This document shows, piece after piece, positions 9,530-18,977 of a stretch of DNA of 46,973 nt (within the stretch, counting starts at the first letter, position 1; each line of letters begins with the position of its first letter). Source of the DNA: Podaxis mareebaensis (lineage: Eukaryota > Basidiomycota > Agaricomycetes > Agaricales > Agaricaceae); the NCBI GenBank assembly GCA_018524725.1, contig JAEUWP010000621.1, positions 1-46,973 of the forward strand. The letters run 5' to 3'. The notes below the pieces were generated by a model. It ran no database searches, had not been told where the DNA came from, and saw only the letters and a list, made by a program, of their open reading frames with translations. The position numbers and the translations under genes were made by a program.

Positions 9530-10291
9530 TTGATGATCCAGAATGGTTGCAGTGGGTTTGGAGGTTCTGACTCTCTGATAGCCATCTACTGGGCTAAAGG
9601 GAAGATGTGTGAGGTAGTAGTTGAAGGTGGGGGTACCATTGTAGTTGTGCTCTGTCAATGGCTCAAATGGCATTCAAAGGCTCTGACCCCAATCAAGCCT
9701 GTTAACCTTAAATGGAAACTTGATCAACATCATGCTGAGGTAACAAATATTTGTTATCTCATCCTGTGTGAGCAAGAGATCTTACATCTTGCACAGGATG
9801 CAAATGAAACACTCCATGCCCATAAAAAGGCTAAGTCAGATACTGCCCCCAGGCCTATTGAGATTCTTTATCTTGAAAAAGAAGAACCCAATCTCATCTC
9901 AAGGATTAAGGCTGGCAGAACCATTATATGTGGTCCTTCTCATTATCATGTGAAAGATTTGACAGAGGAAACTCTATTACTGATGTCACTCAAGGTTGCC
10001 AGCAACAGGGCCAAATCCTTTGATAAGGACTTTCCCCTGCTTCCAGGTCACCCTAGAATTCTGATTGGACACCTGATCAAAAAAGGTACTTACCTTTGCT
10101 ATCTCTGGATGGGGAAGAAGGTTAACAAACCTAAAGGGAAAGCTTCAGCTTCTCTTAGGGCTCCCACACTGCTCTATGATGTGGTTGAGCAAGCACTTCA
10201 AGAGTATGAAGCAGAGAAGAAGAAGAAGAAGGAGAAAAGAAGGAGAAAGGTAAAGCTGTGGCCAAAGTGGATACCTCAATCCCTAGAGTGA
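9530..10291 (+). CDS. Unrecognised 253-codon reading frame upstream of Copia pol
   Basis: This is the longest uninterrupted frame in the left transposon block, in the same orientation as the Copia pol that follows. The first 55 or so codons overlap antisense remnants of Gypsy-1 and may not be real; convincing composition starts near 9690. Visible features are a segment GRTIICGPSHYHVKDLTEETLLLM, a GHLIKKGTYLCYLWMGKK stretch, and a highly basic Lys/Glu C-terminus (EAEKKKKKEKRRRK). I do not recognise it. It is not an obvious Copia Gag, since no capsid block or CCHC knuckle is visible. It may be captured host sequence, the gag of an unfamiliar Copia lineage, or chance. Confidence 0.35.
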   Translation: MMIQNGCSGFGGSDSLIAIYWAKGKMCEVVVEGGGTIVVVLCQWLKWHSKALTPIKPVNLKWKLDQHHAEVTNICYLILCEQEILHLAQDANETLHAHKKAKSDTAPRPIEILYLEKEEPNLISRIKAGRTIICGPSHYHVKDLTEETLLLMSLKVASNRAKSFDKDFPLLPGHPRILIGHLIKKGTYLCYLWMGKKVNKPKGKASASLRAPTLLYDVVEQALQEYEAEKKKKKEKRRRKVKLWPKWIPQSLE

Positions 10292-10461
10292 GTGTATTCT
10301 ATCAGGATCTCCTCAATCAACTCATTCATTTCAGCTTTTTCCCAAAACAGATGGATCCAATCCCAGATGAACCTGTAAGTAACACTATCAGTAGATTGAG
10401 ATTACTTCATTTTCTCATCACCTGTTCTGGTTGTCAGAACCTGATCACCTTATAAGAGGTA

Positions 10462-10692
10462 ATGCAGATGGTTGACTGGAATCCAGAAGGTTATCCACCT
10501 GATCCTGATGATAGGGCATTACTTTACTCACTCACATGCACAGAATGTGAATGGGATAAGGCTATGGCACCTCCTGCCAATGCAGGTGATATGCCAGCTA
10601 CTTCTTCTCAGAACCCCCAAGTCATTCATTCCTCAAATAACAACATTGATCTCATTGAATACAGTAGACAATTTGTTCACAATGATATGTGA
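10462..10692 (+). pseudogene. Short coding remnant before Copia protease
   Basis: A 76-codon frame with CTECEWDKAM and an Asp/Asn-rich end (NNNIDLIEYSRQF) lies between the unrecognised frame and the protease. It probably belongs to the Gag-protease linker of this Copia element. No CCHC knuckle is present in it. Unrecognised. Confidence 0.3.
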
Positions 10693-10756
10693 AAACACAT
10701 CTCAATTTGCTAAATCTACTATTTCCCATTTCTCTCCTCTTGTCTGATCTAAGAAC

Positions 10757-11044
10757 TTGTCTGTGAATACAGGCCAAGATAAGATTGATTTATATGAATA
10801 TGATCAGCTTTGGTTACTTGATTCCAGTGCTTCTGCACACTATACCCCATTTATGGAGGACTTTATTCATTATGAAGAGTTACATGTGCCAATAGAAGTT
10901 AAAACAGCAGGGTCTCCAAATATATCCTCAAACATTTTGAGACAAATACAATTGGCTTTCCTCTGGTTGCTATTCCCTCTTCTAAGCTCAAGCCATGTGA
11001 AGGTTGTGCTATGGAAAAAATGCACTAGGAAAGCTTTAACTTAA
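10757..11044 (+). pseudogene. Copia protease and GAG-pre-integrase region
   Basis: The frame shows WLLDSSASAHYTPF at about 10812-10850. Copia proteases carry W-x-DSGA(S/C)-x-H, so the catalytic Asp is kept, but the following Gly has become Ser (AGT at 10826-10828, preceded by C, a CpG to CpA change). The end resembles the KPCEGCAMEKMHRE motif of the pre-integrase domain, reached after a frameshift near 10930 and stopped at 11042. The product would be nonfunctional. Confidence 0.75.
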
Positions 11045-11055
11045 ACTTTGAAAGA

Positions 11056-11900
11056 GTGTCCAAACCCTTTGAAAGGCTCCATTCAGACCTTCTAGAACTC
11101 TCTAAAATCAGTTATCAGAAGTTCAAATGGGTTATGACTGTATTGGATGATTACTCTAATGTCTGGGTTATACTTCTTTGGAAGAAATCCAAGGCACCTC
11201 AATTGATGAGAAACCTCATCATTACAGTTGAAAAATACCTTAATGGCCAAATAAAGTATCTACATACTGATTGGGGAGGAGAATATGTCAAAGAAGAGCT
11301 AGAAGCCTTCTTATGCTCTAAAGGTATCATCCATGTGACCAGCACTCCATATTCTCACCAACAAAATGGTAGAGTGGAATGCCTAAATCACACACTAATG
11401 AATAAAGCAGAAACCATATGGCATCATGCTTGCATTCCAGATGGATAGTGGGAATTTGTGATTGATACTGCATGTTATATTTACAATTGCACTCCTATGT
11501 TGTGATTAGATTGGAAGACACCTCAAGAAGTTTTAACAAAAGAGAAACCTGACATTTCTAAATTTAGAATTTTTAGTTGCAGTGCATATGTTTGCATCCT
11601 ACATGAGGTTCAAGATAACAGACTCTCACCCAAATCAGAATTGATGATATTCTTGGGATGGATACCAGACTGTAAGGACTACTTGTTCATGTGTCACCAA
11701 AAGGCAAATGTATTATTTATATCACTAACTGCCATCTTTGACAAGCAATATTTCCCTAAATGTTCTGGAAAGAAATATGAGGAACAACAGAGTCTGAGAC
11801 CCTCTAGGCAAGGGACTTCTGCCTCTGAGCTAATTGTATATCCTAAATTAGGGAACAATAGAGATGATTTACTACCCTAGACCAAGGGCACCTAGTCCCC
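11056..11900 (+). pseudogene. Copia integrase
   Basis: The core catalytic triad is visible: HSDL (first Asp, about 11089), HTDWGGEY (second Asp, about 11266) and NGRVECLNHTL (Glu, about 11376). It would insert Copia cDNA into DNA. The 130-codon frame ends at a TAG (11446-11448) where the family continues with WxFxxxxA, and the remainder continues in pieces to about 11.9 kb (KPDISKFRIFSCSAYV, the usual post-core domain). Confidence 0.85.
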
Positions 11901-12840
11901 CATCATCTCTTAGCTCATCAGAACATGGATCACCTGATCCAAGACATTGGCATTTGTCTAAGTCTCCTGACTTGCCTGATCAGCCCAATCATCAATTTCC
12001 AAAAAAGGAAGAATCAGATGATGGATTAGAATATGCTGATCACCCTAATTTAGAAAGTTGAGTACATTCACCTGTACCTAGTACTGGTCCAAATAACAAT
12101 TGAGATCTATCTCAAATAGATAATTATGATGAACATGGTGATAATTCACCCTATGTGAACAGCCCATCTGTTCCACAATCACCCTGTCTCAAAGAACATG
12201 AGGAAAGAGGTGATGATCCTCCAAATTTGGAAGATCCCCAACCTGTCTGAATTGCTCCAAGAACTCCCCCTCTAGGACCTTCTGGGAAGTGACCTGTGAC
12301 TTCACCTCCATGGCAGCTACAGCATGAAGTGCCTAGACCTGTCTGTCCTCAGAGACAATGTCATGTATCCATTAGACCTGATAACACCTATGGAGAGAAT
12401 ATACATCCTACAAGGATTCTCCACAATTATGCCAGATTTGAATGGAATCCTCCTATTGGTACCAAAATTAGACAACATCTTAAACTCTTGGAATAATACC
12501 AATATAGATGTACAATTCAAAACACCTCCTTTAATGGATGTGCAGAATGAATTACCTCCATTTGACCCTTTGCACACTGCTTCTTCAGTTGAACTTGCTA
12601 TGTGAACAAATTGTGCAAAGAAGGAGGAGTAAAATTCATTGATTTTCTTTGCACAAATAAAGTTGATGCATCATATACCCCTAAAACATTCAAAGACCTT
12701 GCCAGTATAAACTATGCCTTGAAGAATTAGATGCACTTCAACAATGACAAGTCTATGAACTTGTTAATCTTCCCAAAGGTCACAAAGCAATAGGAAATTA
12801 ATGGGTCTTCAACATCAAATCAGATGGAAGATTCAGATCT
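11900..12840 (+). pseudogene. Copia integrase-RT linker (degenerate)
   Basis: A Pro/Ser/Asp-rich hydrophilic linker with multiple stops, as expected between integrase and reverse transcriptase in Copia elements. A short DEPKTYKEA-like segment is readable near 12690-12790 (YTPKTFKDLA...), leading into the RT. No other gene is supported here; open frames on the minus strand at 12317-12577 are shadows. Confidence 0.55.
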
Positions 12841-13560
12841 CAATTAGTCATGCAAGGGTTTTCTCAAATCAAAGGTGTTGACTTCAATGAGCTCTTCTCC
12901 CTTGTTGTCCAGTATGAAACAGCCCATCTTATTTTTGCTATTGGAGCATTAGAAGACTGGGATATGTATGTTCTTGATGTCAAGACCACTCACCTATATG
13001 GACATTCAAAAGAAGAGATCTATATGCAACAACCTGAAGGTTTTGTCCAAAAAGGACATGAAACCAAAGTATGGCACTTGACACATGCACTTTATGGTCT
13101 CAAGCAAGCTGGCCATCAATGGTGGCTTGAAGTATCTAAATTAATGAAGGAACTCAGCTTCAAATGTGCTTCACTTGGTGCTAAAGTATATTATTACTTT
13201 GACCCTAAGGAGAAATCTCTGATCACTGCACTACTTTATGTGGATGATGCAGCCTTTCTAGGACCTAAGGGATCAAAGACCCTTCATTCAAAAATGGATA
13301 CATTTATGCAGAAATGGGAATGTCAGTTCCTAGGTGAACTTACAGAATCCCTAGGCATGTGCATTACATGAGACTGTCTTAATCATGTCATCATGATTGA
13401 TCAGCAACCTTATCTTGACAAGGTTCTTGAATGCTCCAAGGTATTCAATAAAACCTAGAATACTCCACTGCTGAGTAACTTCTCATTTACAGCAGCTAAA
13501 GAACTGGCAAGTCCTAATTTCAAAACTCACTACCAACAACTAGTTGGATCTTTGATGTAG
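12841..13560 (+). pseudogene. Copia reverse transcriptase
   Basis: Clear Copia RT: the QLVMQGFSQIKGVDFNELFS start, the DVKTTHLYGHSKEEIYMQQPEGF block (the family has DVKTAFLNG), HALYGLKQAGHQW (family LYGLKQA), and the YVDD active site at 13237-13248 with both Asp codons intact. The frame runs open from 12850 to 13371, then has stops (TGA at 13369, TAG near 13456). Some conserved Arg codons read His, Gln or stop, as expected from CpG decay. Confidence 0.9.
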
Positions 13561-14224
13561 CTCATGATTAGTATGAGGCCCAACATTGCTTTTGCAACTG
13601 TCAAGTTATCCCAGCAGATGGCTAACCCATCTTGAGAACACTACAAAGCAGGGTTACACACCCTTTGCTATCTTCAAGGCATGGACAAATATGCCATAGT
13701 CTATGATGGACAAACAAATGAAGGCATCAACATGTTCTCAGATTCTGATTTGGCACAAGATCCAGACACTAGAAAATTGGTCACTGGTTTCTTTATTAGA
13801 ATAGCTGGTGCTGCAGTTGCATAGCATTCTGAACATCAGAAAACTGTTGCTCTGTCATCAACAGAAGCTGAATACATGGCTCTTTCTGATGCATCATGTC
13901 AGATTGAATGGACAGTTAACCTATTGACTGAAATTGGTATTAGTCAAGATTGGATTAAGATGCCACATCTCTTCAGTGAGAATAGAGGATCCATTTTTTG
14001 GGGAAAAAAATCCTGTCACTGAAAAACATTCTAAACATGTGGATGTCAAGTACCATTACATTTGTAATCTTTTTGAAGACAAAAAGATCATCTTATACAA
14101 TGTAAAGGGTACAGATAATCCTGCTGACATTCTTACAAAGAATCTTGACAAAGTGAAGTTTAATACCTTCATTCCTGCCTTAGGCATTGAATTCTTTTAC
14201 AACCTCTACACTCAGCATATTTGA
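13561..14224 (+). pseudogene. Copia RNase H domain
   Basis: Starts after the RT palm with RPNIAFATVKLSQQM, then FSDSDLAQDPDTRKLVTGFF (RNase H beta strands with the first Asp), VALSSTEAEYMAL (catalytic Glu region) and the C-terminal KHVDVKYHYICNLFEDKKI and DNPADILTK motifs. Stops interrupt it (for example at 13822). Together with RT it would make double-stranded cDNA. The last stop is at 14222-14224, just before the polypurine tract. Confidence 0.85.
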
Positions 14225-14235
14225 GTGAGGAGGAG
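14225..14235 (+). promoter_or_regulatory. Copia polypurine tract
   Basis: gtgaggaggag lies immediately before the LTR start TGATGAGG. A purine run adjacent to the 3' LTR primes plus-strand synthesis in LTR retroelements. Confidence 0.7.
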
Positions 14236-14835
14236 TGATGAGGAAAACCCTGTGTCCAAGTCCTAGACTTGATAGTGTGTTATCCTCATATTTACACTCT
14301 GCTATACATGAGCTGTATAATTTTTGGAACACCCTATATCTTCAAGGTATATTTGCTAGAATTGTTTCACCTTATGACTTGTAGTTAGAGTTCTATTACT
14401 CCTTCAGTCATTGTCTTTATAATACAAGCACATTGTAGAAATGTTTCTTGCTTCTAATGATTCCTTCACCTTGAGATAGAGTCATGTTATTTCTCTGGTT
14501 GACTACATGTTCTAAGTACAACATTGTATGCACACCTTTTATGCCCTAGAACCTGGTGTTCTTTCTCTTACCCTATGCCCAGTACACACTGTATATAAAC
14601 TACATGTAATTAGCATACTTTCTTCACTGGAATTCACTTCCTTATCTGCTTGACTACAATGGCTCAGAACATCCTTGACTTCTTTATCAATATCACCAAT
14701 CCCACCTATTTACTTCATTGTCAATACCAAGCTCAAACTCCATTCTTCCATATTACTCTATTTTGTGAGTAACTGGTTTACTCTCCACCTAATGTTGTTG
14801 TAGCAGCAACCTCATTCTCATCACCTTCCTCATAC
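14236..14835 (+). repeat. Copia 3' LTR (right end uncertain)
   Basis: Begins TGATGAGGAAAACCCTG, and the first roughly 270 bp recur at 22032-22300 with many CpG-type transitions between the copies. A TATA-like tgtatataaac lies at about 14590. The right end is not fixed by a second complete copy; the CpG-poor sequence runs to about 14.83 kb, just before the CpG-rich island. Confidence 0.65.
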
Positions 14836-15031
14836 ATGCTGTGGGAGAGAAGGCATGGCTCATCACAAGCTCATATCTCACACTTACACCTCAACTGAAT
14901 GTTCCTCAGTGGGTGCAGTCAGTGGTGAAGTCCCCTTAACTGATACCCCTTGGGAAAGGCTGTACCATTGGGCTATGTATGGATTTGAGGACACATGGGA
15001 CACCAGAATACCCCTTGGAATAAACCTAACT

Positions 15032-15067
15032 CCGGGTATGGTATTGTAGCCGGGTATGGTATTGTAG
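15032..15067. repeat. 18-bp tandem duplication
   Basis: ccgggtatggtattgtag occurs twice without mismatch, head to tail. It lies at the edge between CpG-poor and CpG-rich DNA. Confidence 0.9.
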
Positions 15068-15862
15068 TCATTCTGCTGCTGGGACATCCAAGTCATCACG
15101 AGTTCCATCAGGCTGAATGATACATCTGCCTGGGCTCAGCCCCGGTCAGACTTAGCTCCTATATGGCAGGCTTGAATGTTACAGATGAATTGAATCTCAA
15201 CAACCATCTGACCATGTCGGGGTCTTCCGACTACTGATGCCATTGGGAGTGGCTGAACTTCTTTGACCTGGGAGTTCAGCGCTCGGTGGCGGACTTGTAC
15301 TTCCTATAAATTCAAAGATACGCTGCAACAGCACCTAAAATAGAGTACGAAAGTCGTTCATCATTGATAGAGAAGTTGTTGAAACACGTAGATGGTCCAG
15401 CACCCCTGTCACTCAAAGGCTTTGCGAGTGCCGAAAACGGCTTCCCACTGTCTTCCTTGTGATATCAATGCTCACTTAAGCACTTCCTCCCACCCACTCT
15501 CCAGTCATATGATACAGCCACCTGTCATTCCGGGTCCCCCATCAGTATGAAGTTCTTCTGAGTGATTAGGCGTTATATTTACTGTGACCCCATCAGAAGA
15601 GTCAAAACTCCATAGGAATGGTTTCAACCTTTGACTGCGGTGTGATGACAGGGCCATTCTGATCAATCATACATTCACAGAAACACACGACTTACTTACA
15701 TCAGTATACCCCGTAGACTTCATCAACCGGACTTCTCCGCACACCTTCTCAGACCCGTATGTACGTAGATCCCACCCTGCTGAGGGGCCTAGTTACTTAG
15801 TATGTGCCCACCGCGTCTTAGCAGTTAGTTTGCTTGTACTTAGCAGTATAGAAATGCAGAAT

Positions 15863-15889
15863 ACAACAACAACAACAACAACAACAACA
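15863..15889. repeat. (ACA)n microsatellite
   Basis: Nine uninterrupted ACA units, 240 bp upstream of the MFS start codon. Confidence 0.95.
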
Positions 15890-16128
15890 CTGATCAATCA
15901 TACTAAGTTTGGAGAACACTTGTTCCACAAACCTTCTTGGCGTCTCTTGAGCACTCAGTACTCAGTGGTGGTAGCCATCTAGTTTTAGCTGAGCCAAGTC
16001 CGGGCATCAGCGTCCCTGGCTGTACATTAACAGAAAGCTTGTTGCCGACTTCGTTACTGTTCTAGCCTCTCGCATTCGATCGTACTCATTCCACCTAATT
16101 TGTTTCACTCTTTTCAAATTCTTACTCG

Positions 16129-18235
16129 ATGTCAGAGGAGACTTCGCCGTTGCTCTCCCACGCACAGAAAAATGGGACATACACTGAAGGCCGCACTCAA
16201 GAGACCGTAGAGAGTAGCTCAAGTAACAATGAGGAACAGGAGATCCAATCGTACTGGTCCTACGTATGAATCCCCTTATACACTAATACGAATTTGACCT
16301 GATCACCGTCGACTTTTCCCAGCTTATTCCAATGGGAGTGGGTTTGTTCCTCGCGGCTATGGACCAAACAATAGTAGTTGCAGGTGCTCAGCAATGCTTT
16401 CGTCCCTGAACACTTCGTGCTAATTGCAACTGAAGCATATGCGTCTATTGGAAGCGAACTTAAGCAGTTGCAGAGGACGAGCTGGATTGCCACCGCGTAC
16501 ATGTTAACAGCCACCAGCTTCCAGTAGGTTTGTTCATATCCGTTTTTCACTGATTAGATGTCCTAACACCTTTGCCTCGGACTCTTTTAGACCACTGTAT
16601 GGGAAGTTAAGCGATATATTTGGCCGCAAGGCTGTCCTTCTCTTCGCATACACGATCTTTGCTATTGGCTCTCTTGCCTGTGGACTGGCACGGAACATGG
16701 ACGAGCTGATTCTCAGCAGAGCGTTTGCTGGGATTGGAGGTGGAGGAATGACAACGTAAGATTGTGAGTACAAAAGAAACGCAAGAGTTCTGACCCGAAA
16801 CTCTACCCAGAATCGTTACCATCGTACTATCAGATATCGTCTCTCTACGATCGCGAGGCAAATGGCAGGGTAAGTTCATTTAATGATCTCCTTCGATCGA
16901 AGCAGACTTATCGGGTCAGGGTATGTCAATGTAATCTATACGTGCGGTTCTATCTCTGGCGCACCTCTGGGAGGTTTTGTGGCCGACACTATTGGTTGGA
17001 GATGGTACGTTTGTAAACTCTTGCTTCGATTTATGCTCACCAAAGTCACTAGGTCATTCTTGGTTCAAGCACCCGCCACCCTCATCGCCATGTTCCTAGT
17101 CGCATTTTATCTTCATCTCCCCAAAGTCGAAAACTCCGACTTTTTCGCCAAACTCAAGAGAATCGACTTTTTCGGTTCTATCACTCTCGTTGGTTCAATT
17201 TTCTCCCTCCTCGTGGCTTTCGACCACGGAGGAAACATTTCATGGACAGAAAATACTGCCTATATGTCCATTGGAGCTTTCTTCTTGGCCGCGGCTCTCT
17301 TCATCCTAGTCGAAACTCGCCTCGCTAGTGAGCCAATCGTCCCTCTTCAAATCATTCTCAACAAAACTCTCCTCGGGGCTTATCTTTCCAACTTCTTCGG
17401 AGTCGCTGTTATGATGACAGTATTCTTCTATGTTCCTCTTTACCTTCAAGCCGTTAGTCAGAAATCGGCTTCTATGACAAGCTTCTGGCTTGTATTTACG
17501 GTTTTGGCGGGATTATCTGGGTCGCTTGGAAGCGGGTTTGTTATGCAGGCGACAGGGAGGTTTTACGCTATTACTGTCACAGCGTACGCCGTTCTGACCG
17601 CGGGAGCGATCTCACTCTTGCTCTCGACTGGATTGATTCTCCACTCGGTAGTTGGTGTTGCACTGGGTGCGTGGCAGGTGCTTCGGTTTGATGTCTGCCG
17701 ATCTGACGAAAAATTCTAGGCCTCGTCCTTGTCAGTCTAGGCAACGGTAAGTCTGCTCTTCGGGATCGTTGTAATAGCATACCTGATTCTTACTTCATTA
17801 AGGGGCCGGAACGACGACAGCTTTGATTGCTCTAATCTCAACAGCGGGTCAGGAAAACCAGGCAATGGCCACAGCAGCATCCTATCTCTTCCGCTCTCTC
17901 GGAGGTGTCATAGGTGTTTCTTTCGGTAACACCATAGAGCAACAAGTTCTCCGGAAGAACCTCAAGGAGGGGTTGAACGGTGAGAACATCGACGAGGTAC
18001 GTGATTTTTTTTCACGGAATTTGAGAGCCTCAATTCGAAGTACTGCTTCCGTCAGATCATCCGATGTGTCAGGGAGTCATTAGACTATATAAATACCCTC
18101 GAGCCTGTGGTACAGGAAGTGGTTCGAAATGTATATGCATTGGCGGTGCAAACCATTATGGTATGTGTCTTAATAGCTGCCGTCCTTGCTTTGCTGTCCT
18201 CTATGTTCATTCGAGGGAAAAATATCGCGAAATGA
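16129..18235 (+). CDS. MFS transporter, Vba/Fnx1-like (DHA2 type), 10 exons
   Basis: Membrane transporter of the major facilitator superfamily. It resembles the fungal Vba/Fnx1 group, which moves basic amino acids into vacuoles or exports compounds by H+ antiport; the substrate here is inferred only by family. I splice exons at 16129-16263, 16323-16383, 16436-16523, 16591-16755, 16811-16869, 16920-17004, 17053-17666, 17720-17746, 17803-17996 and 18056-18235, which gives 535 codons and a stop with no break. A hydrophilic N-terminus of 45 residues (MSEETSPLLS...) precedes TM1 with AMDQTIVVA. Motif A GKLSDIFGRK lies near residue 100, RAFAGIGGGGM near 135-146, and GAPLGGFVADTIGWRW near 181-196. 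All introns are 48-67 bp and GT-AG. It converges on the P450. Confidence 0.93.
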
Positions 18236-18977
18236 TGGACGGATGTACTCAGCATTTTCTACATAACTTATCGGAGGTAACTAGCCTTGACGGCAGCTCC
18301 GTTGAGTATCATATTATTAGAGTGCCCCTGATAAAATTTGTTGAGTAGCTGAAGTTGAGTTCTAAATCTGGAGAGAAGGCCGTGAAGGACCTCGCCCAAG
18401 GGTGAGGTAGTTGTTCAAGCTATATGTTGTAATGGGCTCGATGATGTGTGGGGAAAATGGGAGCCTGTGGGCTGTTGATGCCCCGAGGTCCCAGGCGGTG
18501 AGCGCAAAGGGGAATGTGTGAGTTCACCTCATAAAAGTGGCTTCCGTCCCTCGTATTGGAATCCTTATACTACTAGTAGCTCGAGCAATTTGATGGAGTC
18601 TAGAGTGCGAAGCTTGTCTGTTATTAGTCATTGTATGGCAAGGCTTTCACGAGATGCTACTGATGAAGGAATCCATCCAGTGAATTTTCACTGGAGTTTT
18701 GATTGGATTCCTAGTGAAGCCTCGCTAGAACAGTTTCAGTGATTATTTGGTAAATGGATTCAATCAGATTTTCCATTCATATACACTCGTGTATAGTGCA
18801 GATGTAGTTAATATTAAAAATGACAGTGGGTAGTATCATCTTATCCATCTAACCATTCATCTGTCAAGCCACCGAAACAAGGCAGTGAAACACGGATACG
18901 GGTGGTAGGAAGTCCGTGTCACTTGATCTGGGATCTGGCGTACAATTGAAATAAGACCCAACTCAATTGAATCGGCT
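18236..18977. other. Intergenic DNA between the convergent MFS and P450 genes
   Basis: Shared 3' flank of two convergent genes, moderately CpG-containing. A 74-codon frame at 18518-18742 (+) has no recognisable domain and overlaps a hairpin, so I do not call it a gene. No other feature is supported. Confidence 0.5.
18668..18711. repeat. Nested inverted repeat (hairpin) in the intergenic region
   Basis: ggaatcca (18668-18675) pairs with tggattcc (18704-18711). Inside it ccagtgaa (18677-18684) pairs with ttcactgg (18687-18694) around a 2-base loop. It could form a hairpin in RNA or be a remnant of a small inverted-repeat element. Confidence 0.6.

Larger units (their letters stand above)
9690..14835 (+). 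mobile_element. Decayed Ty1/Copia retrotransposon with 3' LTR only
   Basis: The order protease, integrase, reverse transcriptase, RNase H, polypurine tract, LTR is the Ty1/Copia order. No 5' LTR is visible: upstream of about 9.7 kb is the head of Gypsy-1 on the other strand. The left end is therefore truncated or rearranged and its coordinate is approximate. CpG is almost absent, and stops are spread through pol. Confidence 0.8.
14836..16128. other. Intergenic DNA upstream of the MFS gene
   Basis: No gene is supported. From about 15.0 kb CpG becomes common, marking entry into host-like sequence. It holds an 18-bp direct repeat (15032-15067) and a CAA microsatellite (15863-15889). A pyrimidine-rich stretch (about 16101-16127) directly precedes the MFS start codon, as is common at fungal promoters; no TATA box is evident. 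Confidence 0.5.

Noticed and set aside
12317..12577. 86-codon minus-strand frame
   Set aside because: Antisense to the Copia integrase-RT linker and lacking any domain.
633..14830. RIP (repeat-induced point mutation) as the cause of C to T changes
   Set aside because: RIP of the Neurospora type prefers CpA and would raise TpA. Here CpA stays frequent and CpG is specifically lost, which fits methylated-CpG deamination better. A dinucleotide count would settle it.
16883..17719. Single 278-codon reading frame as the full MFS gene
   Set aside because: It reads through two introns (17005-17052 and 17667-17719). The spliced 10-exon model gives a continuous 535-residue transporter with all motifs.
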